Part shown: one piece after another, positions 11,950-22,180 of the stretch
Position numbering within the stretch: the stretch's first letter is position 1
Layout of the letters: the number at the start of each line of letters is the position of its first letter
NCBI GenBank assembly: GCA_965153455.1
Contig: OZ234504.1
Coordinates: 10,416,001-10,480,000, forward strand
Source of the DNA: Sphagnum compactum
Lineage: Eukaryota > Bryophyta > Sphagnopsida > Sphagnales
Direction of reading: 5' to 3'
Length of the DNA: 64,000 bases
Made by a program: the position numbers and the translations under genes
Notes under the pieces: model-generated
Databases searched by the model: none
Seen by the model: the letters and a program-made list of their open reading frames with translations, nothing else
What the model was told of the DNA's origin: nothing

Positions 11950-14645
11950 GAGAGAGTTATGGAACAAGTGAAGAAAGATCATTGCTCGACATTTTGCAAG
12001 CACGTACCAGTATGTGATCCTTCTTTGGGTGTAGATTTCTTAAGGGAAATAAAGGTTCATTATGATACGAGTTTGGAGCCGAAAATGTTAACAGAAAAGC
12101 TCTAGATGTTTCCCTACTCTTGTGTCTCAATTGAACAAAAAATTTATGGTTCAAGATGTGGAATGAGTCTGTTGTTTTATGGGAGGCCAAAAAACTCCCC
12201 AAGCCCAGGTTTTTGAACTCCCAATTTGACAAATGGTTCCATAAAGCAACCTTCTAACATCAGGTATTCTGTTTCTGGATGACCTTTTTTTTTCATTTCT
12301 TTAACATGCTCATTTTTATTTCGCTTTTGTTCTTATAGCTTGAGATTAAAATGCTTAAGCTTTTCGATGCAACAGTCTCCTATTTTTCCTTAGTTGTGAA
12401 AGATGTCCCATATATGATCTTTCTCTCCTCATATATACAGCAGTGGAGGTTGGCAATATGGGAAACTTGCTTTTTCTAGGAGTTCAAGCCTAAGGATAGC
12501 ATTTGGAAAAGCAAATCTTGGGAGTAGCAACTCGGGAACAAGGAGGTTGTCAAACGGGTTTGTACAAGTATTCTAATAATACAATTTCATTCCATTTTCA
12601 AACTACTTCAAATTGATTTACAAATGTTTGTTGGTAGGCATGCTTGTATCCACATCATCATAGAAATTCCCCTTATTTTAATTTTGAGAGTAAGAAAGTT
12701 GGTAGCCATTTATCAAATTTCTATATAAAGGTGTTGTTTATTATGTTGCAGGTATTTCTATCACATCTTGTTATTCCATGATGCCATTGATCAGCTCCCC
12801 AATCTCCTAGACATCTGGCATGACCCCAAGGCCAATAGCATTATGTTTTGGAGGGACCTATTCAAGGATTGGCTTGCTCCCCATCTTCTCTAATGTGGCT
12901 AGTACCTCGACTGTCTGGAAGACAACACCCCCACCTTGGAAATTCCCTTAAGGGAAAGTATTGAGCCTTCTTTCATGCAAACTCTTGTAAGTTTTGCAAA
13001 AACACAAGTTGACGGTGGGAGGCAAAAAATGACCTCCAAGGGAAAGGGAAAGTTGAAGGAGAAAGTGATCGAACCTCCCTCCTCTATTACCTTTGTTAAG
13101 GTCCCTTTGAGCTAGACTTTGTAGACAACCGACGATGTGAGAAGAGAAAGAAAGGCTACTACCCCACCTATTTTTCCCACCCTTCCTCCTAGTGGAGTCT
13201 AGAGCACTTGATAGGGATCATTCTAGTTTTCTCCATCCCATCCAAGTTTGATTATTGTTACTTCCAACATGGCTCCTAACTTTCACCACATGGTCCTCCC
13301 ATTCTCCTGGCATTCCATTGTGGCAACTAAGATCTCATCCCAGACCTAGCCCCCAAAGTATGAGATAATCTCTAAGTCCATTCACAAGGTATGCTTACAT
13401 TACACTTTTCCCTTTACAACATATTTCTAGCATATTGTCCTGATGCATTAACTTTTTTCTTCTTTCTATGCAGATGAATCCTAGTGGCTAGGTTCAACTT
13501 GTCTTTGTAAATGAACCTGGAAACCTCCTTATTCCTCTTGTGTCTAGGAACCCAGATGATATTCATGTGTGGAACAAGAAGGTTGATGAGTACATTGTTG
13601 GAGTCTTTGATTTTCCCTATATTTTTTTGGCCTCTTATGGGGTTGTCTTGTTATTTCACCCAAATGACCTCAAAGTTTGAAAGGAACTCAAGTCTCATCT
13701 GGAGAGCTATGGCTTCTAATATGGATGAAGTGGGTTGTGGTGAACTCATGGCCACTTGCGAGCAGCGAGGACCCATCTTTCAAGGTTCCATCTCAATCCA
13801 GTAAGTTTTATTCCTATTTTTCTTCTTTTCAACTTTAGTTGAAATATGTTTTCAATGTTGCAAATCTCCTTTACTGTGCATTATTCTTACTAAGGTCCTC
13901 AATGCAAGCTCCTCATGCAGGGAGATTTGTCTTTCCCTCACCATTCGATGAGTTTGTGAACAACTCTATTGATGTTCGAAATGAAATTGTGTCGTATAAT
14001 TGGACGAATAAGGCATTTATGTTTATATCCAAGGCCAACAGACCCGTTAAGGCCGCAAAAGAAATGCATCCTTTTATTATTTAAGTCTTGATCAATGTTT
14101 GTTCCAAGACAGGATCTTCTATTGCAAATTTATTTGCATCCACAAGTATGTGTTCTTTCTCAAAAAAATCGGTCACAATCTTTGCATCAAATTTTTTTTT
14201 TGTCTAACCATCTTTCACTTTGCAGGTAACACAATCAAGGCTTACCAAAGCCTTGGGTGCCACATCCTAGCTTTGGAGTTGGATATGGAGGTTTTTACGA
14301 AGGTGTTGGAACCTCTCGTTGAAATTGCCACGCCCCAATTTGACACCGAGCATGTTCACAACTTTGATATTGACTTTCCTATCAAAAAACACTTCATGAG
14401 GTTGCTTGACTGTGAATAAGTTGTCCACTTGCATCAATATTATGCATTCCTGCAATTCTTTTTGTTGTATGCCTCACATTTTCCTTTTTTTTATTTGCAG
14501 AATGTCATCTCCACGGAGGAGTTTCCTTTCATTCAGGGAGGATGAGATGCTCCAAGATCCTACCATTTCCTTTTTGCTACCACCATATGTTGAGGCTCAA
14601 GCCTTGGCTCTAGAGTCCTTGGCTTACCTCCTTCACATATAGTTT
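11950..14645 (+). pseudogene. Broken multi-exon gene resembling a permuted DNA methyltransferase
   Basis: Separate open blocks on the plus strand are joined by GT...TTGCAG-like intron borders and interrupted by stops. They include YFYHILLFHDAIDQLPNLLD near 12.76 kb and VFVNEPGNLLIPLVSRNPDD near 13.5 kb. Next come FVFPSPFDEFVNNSIDVRNE near 13.93 kb and GSSIANLFAS near 14.11 kb. After an intron ending TTTGCAG at 14,225 comes GNTIKAYQSLGCHILALELD. The last two together resemble the AdoMet-binding motif of amino-methyltransferases (a G-S/T-rich loop, then LG.H..ALE.D). This motif lies at the C-terminal end, as in the permuted beta class. Stops within 13.68-13.74 kb and at 14,083 show that it is dead. 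Identification is an inference; a retroelement-captured domain is possible. Confidence 0.4.
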
Positions 14646-15090
14646 CATGAGGTTACATATAGTTTCATGAGGTTACTGTCCAAGAATTAGAACTTTCATC
14701 GATGATGAAACATTAAAAGATGTTTAGGATTTATTTTTAAGTTTGGGGGTGGATCATTGGGTTTTTAAACTCATTGGGTGGTCCTAAGGTTGGGTAGAAA
14801 GTTTTAATGATGTTTTTATGTTTTGCCTTAGACTTTCCTTTTATGTCAATTTTCACTCAAAGCTCCTTTTAAATTACCTTCTTAGAACACTTGTAGTGTT
14901 TATGTCAAAGTTTGTACATACCATAATCTTGGAAAAAACTTTGTTAAACAAGATTAACAGTATAATGTTATATGTTGGAATGCCTTCTCTAATTTAAATC
15001 CTAGTTCTGGGATTAGTTGTATATTCTACCCATGTAATTCCATGTTCCTTGGGTGTTCTTTTTTTTTGCATAAGTTTTGCATCACAAACT
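14641..15090. other. Unclassified DNA after the methyltransferase-like pseudogene
   Basis: This stretch has no gene. A 19-20-bp phrase (AGTTTCATGAGGTTAC) is duplicated in tandem at 14,641-14,676. The rest is AT-rich and featureless. Confidence 0.4.
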
Positions 15091-15091
15091 T

Positions 15092-15190
15092 AATGGGTCA
15101 TGATTTGGTAGTAATAGTCATGCAAGATTTGTTTTTCATAAGTTCATATGGAATAAACATGGATGCCATTCATCTACTTGTGTTATTTGA
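15092..15190 (+). repeat. Dispersed repeat, inverted partner at 37.02-37.12 kb
   Basis: This ~100-bp stretch (containing TTCATAAGTTCATATGGAAT and CATTCATCTACTTGTGTT) matches the reverse complement of about 37,020-37,120 with only scattered differences. The two copies are 22 kb apart in opposite orientation. It probably belongs to a dispersed repeat family. Confidence 0.7.
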
Positions 15191-15335
15191 ACACTAATAT
15201 CATGTGCATTATTTAGATGTGAATGTCATATGCCTATTCATATCATTTAACACAAATTTATATGTTTATTAATGTTGTTTACACATGAAAATCATATACA
15301 CAACTTTCATGTTTAAATAATGCACGACATTCATG
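15185..15335 (+). repeat. Direct repeat flanking the minisatellite (left copy)
   Basis: A ~150-bp sequence with the phrases GAATGTCATATG, CCTATTCATAT, GTTGTTTACACA and GTTTAAATAATG recurs in the same order and orientation at about 16,520-16,670. The pair brackets the TAAAC minisatellite and the GTAG microsatellite. Confidence 0.65.
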
Positions 15336-15344
15336 TTTTCCAAT

Positions 15345-16080
15345 TAATAGCTACACCTAATGGTTAAATTTAACAACTTAAAATAATTGTTAAACCTAGT
15401 GATTAAACTCAACGACTTAAATTAATGACTAAACCTAGTGGTTAAATTTAACGACTTAAACTAATGGCTAAACCTAGTAGTTAAATTCAACGATTTAAAT
15501 TAATGGTTAATCCTAATGGTTAAACTCAATGGCTTAAACTTAATGGCTAAACTTAATCACTTAAACTAATGGCTAAAATTAGTGGTTAAACTTAGTGACT
15601 TAAACTAATGGCTAAACGTAGTGGCTAAACTCAATCATTTAAACTAATGGTTAAACTTAGTGGCTAAATTTAACGACTTAAAGTAATGGCCAAACATAAT
15701 AATTAAACCTTGATTAAATTTAATGGTTAAACATAGTGGCTAAACCTAGTTGATAAACCTAATGGTTAAATTTCATGGGTAAACATAATGGCTAAACTTA
15801 ATCGATAAACATAATGGCTAAATGTATTTCATAGCTAAACCTAGCAGCAAAATTTAATGAATAAACATAATGATTAAACATAGGTTAAACATAATGGCTA
15901 AACCTAAGTTAAACCTAGTGGTTAAACATAGCAGCTAAACCTAGGATATACCTAGTGACTATACTTAGTAGCTAAATTTAAAATAAATTTAATGGCTAAA
16001 ATTTGGGTAAACTTAATGGTTAAATCTAATGGCTAAGCATAATGGTTAAACCTAATGGTTACATTTAATGGCTAAAATTA
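15345..16080 (+). repeat. AT-rich minisatellite built on GGCTAAAC/GGTTAAAC
   Basis: About 730 bp consist of diverged copies of an 18-20-bp motif, roughly TAATGGCTAAACCTAGTGGT. Longer ~38-bp higher-order units end in AACGACTTAAAC in the first half. No reading frame or gene is present. Confidence 0.85.
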
Positions 16081-16312
16081 TGTAGGTAAGTGGGTGGATA
16101 GGGAAGTAAATAATATGTAGGTAGGTGGATAAATAAGTACGTAGGTCATACAAAATGAAAAATATAGGTAGGTATGTAGGTAGGTAGGTGAAAAAATATA
16201 AGCAGGTAGGTAGGTAGGTAGGTAAATAATAGGTAAGTGGGTGGGTGGGTAATAGGTAGGTAAGTAGTTAATTGAATAAATAAGTGGATGAATAAGTAGG
16301 AGGTAGATACAT
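16081..16312 (+). repeat. GTAG tetranucleotide microsatellite
   Basis: Imperfect GTAG/GTAA/GTGG tetranucleotide runs, with an uninterrupted (GTAG)n core near 16,205-16,222, directly follow the minisatellite. Confidence 0.85.
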
Positions 16313-16519
16313 AGTGTAGTACAAACCATGTTATATTTGACTAAAGATCATTGGTCATCTTGATTAAATGTTTAACTTGACTAAAGACCATTGGTCATTT
16401 TGACTAAATTTTCAACTTGATTAAAGACCATTGACCATTTTGACTAAGGTTGTATAACTTGACTATATGTATCTAATCAAATAAACCACTATAATCAAGT
16501 TGATCAATCAACATATAGA

Positions 16520-16670
16520 ACATCGATGTCGTGTGCATTGTTTAAACACGAATGTCATATGCTTATTCATATTATTTAGACACATATGTTGTATGTATAT
16601 TTGTGTTGTTTACACACAAAAATTGTGCACGCTACTTTTGTGTTTAAATAATGTATGACCTTTGTGTTTA
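16520..16670 (+). repeat. Direct repeat flanking the minisatellite (right copy)
   Basis: This is the partner of 15,185-15,335 with the same phrase order (GAATGTCATATG, TTATTCATAT, GTTGTTTACACAC, GTTTAAATAATG). Divergence between the copies is substantial. Confidence 0.65.
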
Positions 16671-16674
16671 AACA

Positions 16675-17661
16675 ATATGAACCTATGAAATAACAAATAT
16701 CGCATGAATTTGGGATGAACCCATGAAGCTTGTAATTTTGTGATGCTATGAACAAATTGCTAATAACTTTGTCAAAGGAACATGATTATGATATGTGTTG
16801 TACCATAAAATGATGTAGAAACAATTAATTATGAAAGTCAACTCCTTGCAACAATTCACAAATATGATCACACATATCTATGAGATTGCAAATAAATCTC
16901 CAAAACAACACTTTGATGGTAACATGACAATGAACAGGTCATAACATTAAAAATATCAGTTAATCATAAAGTGTCAAAACTCACCTTGATGAGTTACCAT
17001 GATTAGGTGAAGTTTGACCACACATCTATTTTGTATGTGTTCTAGTTTTTGCCCCATTGTAAAGTATTATCAAAATGCAAAAAGACTGGGAGTAGAGTCA
17101 ACAAGGGGATATCTAGCTAAAACGAGTTCTTTGGCTTTAAATACCTAGTGAAGATTATGATCTATAATGGATTACTCCTTGAACTTGAGTCTACACAAGA
17201 GCTCTCGGTTACCTTGAATGTGCATGGTGCCATAATGATCAACATAATAGAACTTGCTTAGAATCAAGTTGTTTATTGATGCTGTCACTTGCCACATGCA
17301 TACCAAAGCTTCAAAATTATGGAAGAACTATAAAGGTCATATATTGGGCTTGCTATATGACCAACTATATCAAGGAAACGTCACCAACATTTTATGTTGA
17401 CATGGTTATCCTCCATAAGGAACTGGGAAGGAGGTTGAAGAGGATCACAATTACAAAATACCTTACTCTACTAAAAGATTTCACTATCATCACATTGAAG
17501 TGTAAAGGTGCCCATAGGGTCAAGCTAGATTGAGTGGCCCCATAATTCACTTTTCCATAATTATCTCCCCAACACTTCCACCTTCAACTTTCACAATGGC
17601 AAGCAATAATCATTGGTTGATGACTGACCTTCCTTGGTAGTCCATCTAAGCTAAAGTTAAC
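16675..17661. other. Unclassified DNA upstream of the CACTA element
   Basis: No gene is supported. The longest plus-strand frame (85 codons, 17,276-17,533) has no recognised domain. Confidence 0.4.
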
Positions 17662-17664
17662 TTA

Positions 17665-18330
17665 CATTACAACAAAAGAGGGGCATATTGCGATCCAAAT
17701 ATCATTGCAAACAACAAAGAAAACAGTTTCTGAAAACCCGCAGTTCCGAACAACAATTCCTCGCAAACTCTTAAGCCTTTGCGAAACCCTCACCTTCGCA
17801 CCCGTACAATCGCAAGCTCTTTGCAACTCCTGAAACTGAAACAATCGCAAAACATTTTCGATTATAATGTCTTCTATACATGATTTGTGATTCACAATAC
17901 ATCGAAAATTATTTACAACAAACCCAACATCGCAACGACTTAGCGAATAGACGCAAAAATCTATCGGTTTTCGATATAACGTCTAACGCAAACGTTTTGC
18001 GATGTTTACAATGCCGCTACGAATTTGCGATAAAACAAACATCGGAAACGTTTTGAAACAAACTCATCAACGCTACAACTTAGCGAATCGACTCAAAACT
18101 CTATCGGTTTCCGATATAATATCTAACGCAAAGAGTTTGCGATTTGCAAAATGTCGCTAAACGTTTGCGAAATGTAGGATTTCGCAAACCTGTTCTGGAA
18201 TGATTTTAACCGTCAGAGTTTAGCGATGTCTGTGAGATGGTATATTTGGTCTTTTGGCTTTTGTAGTGTTGCGAAGAAATATGACTCGCAAATAGTTTTG
18301 AGATTGACTGTGTATCGCAAGAGCATGGCA
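17665..18330 (+). repeat. Left terminus and subterminal TTGCGA-box cluster
   Basis: After the terminal CATTACAACA, boxes of the type TTGCGA, TCGCAA and TAGCGA recur every 15-40 bp in both orientations, for example near 17,688, 17,778, 17,998, 18,138, 18,165 and 18,270. In CACTA elements such subterminal repeats bind the element-encoded TNPA-type protein and define the transposition ends. Binding here is inferred by analogy. Confidence 0.8.
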
Positions 18331-18461
18331 CTGTATTCTTATTTTGTACGCAGGGTTTATTTGGAGTCACTTTGGGCCGGAAAAAAAAAATCTATATCAA
18401 AATTTCAAAAGTTACAATGTAAAAGGGTTTGCAAGTCTCGGGTATCTAACACACTAGCTGT

Positions 18462-20333
18462 CTATCTAGACCTCCTTCCCCTCTTGGATTTCTTCCTTGA
18501 ATCTTTCTTCCTAGTGTTCTCTGGTGGAGGGGGAGGCTGCTCATCCTCCTCCCTCTCTTCATCGTCCCCCTGCCCCTCCTCCTCGTCCTCATCCTCCTCC
18601 CTACCCACGCCCCCTGCAGAACCTGCATTTCGACTAGCAAATGAATTGGGTCCACTGCTAGTGGTAGCTACATTGGGGGGAGCAGTGCTAGTGCCTCTCT
18701 CCTCCTCATCACTGCTGCCCTGAGAGCTCTCACTCTCACCCTCAGATGCCTGCATTTCAACATGCAAAGCTTAGTCAACAATGAAAATCTTGATTCAAAT
18801 GAAAACAATCTCAACACAAACAGAAATTCAATCCCAACCAATACCCACTCACCAATAGTGCATCAACATGTTCAAAAAGATGCTCCTTGCCATGCTCCTG
18901 GCCCATTGTCATTTCTGCAGCTGTGATTTTCCTCTTGTACCTCTTGTACTGTCCCCATAAAACAACAGGTCAAAAAAAACGCATATTTGCGAAGCGTAGA
19001 ACTTCGCATATTTTAACTTGCGAAGCAGTTTGCGATTTGTTCAAGTCTACGAACTTTTTTGCGAAGCGCAGACTTTCGCATACTGTATCTTGCGAAGCAG
19101 TTTGCGAAACAAATAGCATCGTAACTTTGCGAACTAAACGCCATTTGACACATCTTTGCGATGCAATTCGCATCGCAAAAGGTATCCCAAACAGTCCTAT
19201 GTGACTCGACAGAAACGAATCTTTGCAGAAAAAAAATGGAGGGTAGGGAGTGTACTTACAAATGTTGCTTTGAGGCCGGGAATGCCACCTTGCCTTAGCC
19301 TGTGGGTGGTGGGTGGAACCAGTTTCACTCGCTCTGCTGCCTTGAGGAACTTCAATGGTGGATCACCGACCTCGTCCACCACTGATTGGCATTTAGCAAG
19401 CTTCAGCTCCAGTGCCTTCAGGTCACGGTCCGACCTCCCAGACTCTCGTGCCTTCTTGGCCTTGGCTAGCTGCTCTGTGATCTCCTTCAGCTGCCTTACT
19501 GCTTTCAGCTGCACCTCAGACTGGTAGAAGGCATTCCAGATGTCTTCTGAGAACTGAAGCGGCCTCTCCAAGTTCCTGTACACATTCAGGTCTCTCAGGT
19601 GAGCACGAATCTTCATCCTGTCATGGTATCTTGCTTGAGACATTGAATTGGAGATCTTGTCTGCAATCCACTGTGAATCAAGCTCTCCTCCATTTCGAAA
19701 TGCTCCCTTGACCTGATTTATCACTCTCCTCTGCTCTGCTTTTGAGAGAGTGCCCCACTCAACTCCTTGTGCAAAGTTGGTGGAGACAATGTGCCTAATG
19801 GTGCTCTTGGCCCCAGTGTATGCCAACTCGGTTGGAATTCCCTCTTCTGCCAATGTTATCAGAGGGAGCTTCTTCCTCTCCTCCTCCTTCTTCAGATCGA
19901 GCTTCTCCTTTCTGATGGCATCCCTCTCATCCTTCCTCCTTTTCTTCTCGAGCGTTCTAGGTGAGAGAGCTCCTGTTGTTGCTCTCTCATCTCTCTTTCT
20001 CTTCTTCTCTACTGCCTTGGCTTCTGCAGCCTTCCTTGCCTCCTCCTCTCTTTGTGTTTCCCCAGCAGTCAGCCTTGCTTGCAATGCTTGACCTAAGATG
20101 GCTGTCAAGGATGCCAGCCCTTTAGGTGTCCTAGTATCGATTGCAAACAGCTCTGAAGCTCTCAAGTGATCAACAACCATCTTCCTCAACCTTTCCTCAT
20201 TGTTGTCACCTCCTCTAGACCCAGAACCCCCTCCCCCTCCACCAGTCCCAGCCATTGCAATCCGCCCCCTCCTGTCTGCCCAAGCTTTCCTTCTACAATT
20301 CTCGAGCAATGCCAAGAATGAGTTCAAATTCAC
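18462..20333 (-). CDS. CACTA accessory protein, TNPA/Ptta-like (three exons, 485 aa)
   Basis: The gene model is clean. Exon 1 runs 20333-19260 (358 codons) and ends at GTAAG. Exon 2 runs 18948-18853 (32 codons). Exon 3 runs 18749-18462 (95 codons plus stop). All junctions are phase 0 with GT/AG borders. The protein starts with a Gly-rich stretch, followed by a highly charged Lys/Arg/Glu coiled-coil region (residues ~100-160). A helical domain follows (residues ~175-310, with AKSTIRHIVSTNF and WNAFYQSEVQLKAVRQLKEI). It ends with an acidic, Pro-rich tail and a basic C-terminus (KKSKRGRRSR). The helical block has the layout of the plant Ptta/En-Spm family (Transposase_24), so I infer a DNA-binding partner of the transposase that recognises the TTGCGA boxes. 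It is divergent to the SET gene. No stop or frameshift is seen. The alternative is a captured host coiled-coil gene. Confidence 0.7.
18968..19200. promoter_or_regulatory. TTGCGA-box cluster inside intron 1 of the accessory gene
   Basis: The first intron of the minus-strand gene (19259-18949) is packed with the boxes found at the element ends: TTTGCGAAGC, CTTGCGAAGCAG twice, TTTGCGAAAC, TTTGCGATGC and CATCGCAAAAGG. Two near-identical 12-mers (TTGCGAAGCAGT) lie about 70 bp apart. This could let the element's own DNA-binding protein act on transcription or splicing. Confidence 0.55.
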
Positions 20334-20394
20334 TCGTCGTGGTACTCTAGTCTAGACCCCCAGAAAGTTTGGGCAGACACCTTATTCCGTTCCA

Positions 20395-20640
20395 GCTTAA
20401 GGACTTTCGGAAATTCAGGGCTTGCGATGTAACCCGCATCGCAACCTGCGATACGGTATTGCTCGCAACGGCCGTGCAATGCTATTCGTATCGCAACGGA
20501 TGAGGGTTGCGAAGTCGGGGGCTTCGCTAACGTAGGAGGAAGTTAAAGGTTTTAGGGCTTTGGTTTAAGTAACGTATGCAGATGCGAAAAGGGATGCGAT
20601 GGTAGGGGGTTTGCAAGGGGCTCGCAAAGTTTTTGGGTTT
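20395..20640. promoter_or_regulatory. Shared divergent promoter region with TTGCGA boxes
   Basis: The ~520-bp gap between the minus-strand accessory gene (start 20333) and the plus-strand SET gene (about 20855) contains clustered TTGCGA/ATCGCAA boxes: CTTGCGATG, CATCGCAACCTGCGA, CTCGCAACG, TATCGCAACG, GTTGCGAAG and CTCGCAAAG. A TTAGGGTTT telo-box-like string lies at its right edge. The position suggests one control region for both genes. It would be self-regulating if the accessory protein binds these boxes; that is inference. Confidence 0.5.
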
Positions 20641-20854
20641 AGGGTTTCTTCTCGAGAGTTGTAGGTCAGAGAGCTCCTGTTGTGCATATGCCAAAGGGTT
20701 TCGGGCAACCAGTCCTATAGGCATTGTTGAGCCCACATTGGATGCAGGTATGCATTTCTTTTTGGTTTAGGTAGTCTCAATTTATGAGTTGTCAATGGTT
20801 TATATTGTTGTATCACATGATTTTTGAAAGTCCTATCTGGTCTTTGCCTTACAT

Positions 20855-22013
20855 TTGTGCCTTATGAATGTGACAGATGATATGTCTTCCTCCTCCGTTG
20901 TCTCCACTAGTGACTCATCCTCCTCAAATGAAAGCACATCAGCTCATACGCAAGCAGAGGTGTCTCATTCTCCTCATGGTCCACCTCAGCAGCTTTGCCA
21001 ATGCACCAAGTGTGTTGGTCAGATTTCACAAAAGTCATATGTTTTTGCTCAACACATTCAGCGATTTGGGCGTCATCGTGGTCTTACCCCATGAGCTTCT
21101 TCATCTCATGTGGTAAGTGTCATTTTACCATTGTCATTTTTCCTCTTTGATACATGTTATTTTTCATGAAATCCTCTTTGAAACTATTTTCACTTCCATG
21201 GTTTGTTGTGGTTTTTTGAATATAATAGGGTTCCCGTATGACACCACCACCCTATGTTCTATCACAAGGGGTTTTAGCTGCCATAGGAAATGCACTTTCG
21301 CATGCATTTGCTGTAGGGATTGGTGCCTCTCACATCATGAGGCAAGGCCATGTCTGCCCTCCGTTAGACAGTGATCCAAAGCACAACGTCCAAGTGAGGG
21401 TCATGCTAGGACTATTGTTGAGGGCAGATGGGGTATGTGTGAGTTCACTGGCAAATGTGCCAATATTATCCAGTCATGGAACCCTGCAGTTCTTGGGTTG
21501 CTTGATAGTTTGCCCTATGATGAGGAGGTTGTGGTTTGGGCTAGACGATGGATTGTTAAGACCTCTACACTTGGAGAGAGGCATGGCTATGGAGTATATG
21601 CTTGTGAGGACATCATTGTAGAGGATTCAACTAGTTATCGTAGAGAGGGTCCTACTTTGTTCCCTTATGGTGGGCCTATCTATAAGAGAAGACATTGGAA
21701 CATGATCCTCAGACAACATCCTGAGTGGAAGACCTTTGCTCTTGAGATGGACACCTTTGCTGGTAGCACTAGGAGGCATAGTGATGTGAGGGTGATAGAT
21801 GGAGACCCCATACGTTCTGGAAACATTGCTGGTTTCATCAACAGTACGGTGGGGAGTCGGCCTAAGCGTAGGGCTAATTGTGAGTGGGTTTTTGTTGAGG
21901 GACCTCCTCCAGCACCATATGGCGAGACTTATCATGAAGACCATTGCCTGGTGTTAGCTACTAGGACGATCAGATCAGGAGATGAGTTGTTTACACACTA
22001 TGAGTGGAATTAG
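20855..22013 (+). CDS. SET-domain protein carried in the CACTA element (lesioned at its 5' part)
   Basis: The clear part is a 192-codon frame, 21435-22013, ending at TAG. It holds a SET (protein-lysine methyltransferase) domain. RHGYGVYA at residues 49-56 is the GxG AdoMet loop, and GNIAGFINST at 129-138 corresponds to the usual GNxxRFxNHS. ANCEW follows at 147-151 and GDELFTHYEW at 182-191 is the C-terminal (D/E)ELxxxY motif. NST replaces NHS, so activity is uncertain. Upstream, 20855-21112 encodes a Ser-rich start and a Cys/His block (CQCTKC....HIQRFGRHRG), ending at a GTAAGT donor. A second exon from 21229 follows in phase. An in-frame TGA at ~21,092 and a frame change near 21,433-21,490 (53-bp intron or 1-nt deletion) suggest damage. 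The host chromatin target is unknown. Confidence 0.75.
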
Positions 22014-22180
22014 GATTCCACCATTTCTGAACTATGTACTTTGTTTAAGACATAACATACCATATCTATATACATGCATTTTGGCATTTTTTATTTATAA
22101 TGTAATATGCAACTATGCTTGGTATATAGTTAAGATCTTCTGGATTTGGTATTGCATAGAATATTCGGCCTTCTGAAGAC

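Noticed and set aside
15345-16080. CRISPR-like or satellite centromere array
   Set aside because: Unit length is irregular and there are no constant spacers. This is a diverged plant minisatellite.
16078-16329. 83-codon minus-strand frame rich in Tyr, Pro, Thr and Leu
   Set aside because: It is the translation of the GTAG microsatellite.
17665-18330. Clustered TTGCGA boxes as a promoter of a host gene
   Set aside because: Their matching distribution at both CACTA ends shows they are subterminal transposon repeats.
18226-18723. 165-codon plus-strand Ser-rich frame
   Set aside because: Antisense of the acidic third exon of the accessory gene; low complexity.
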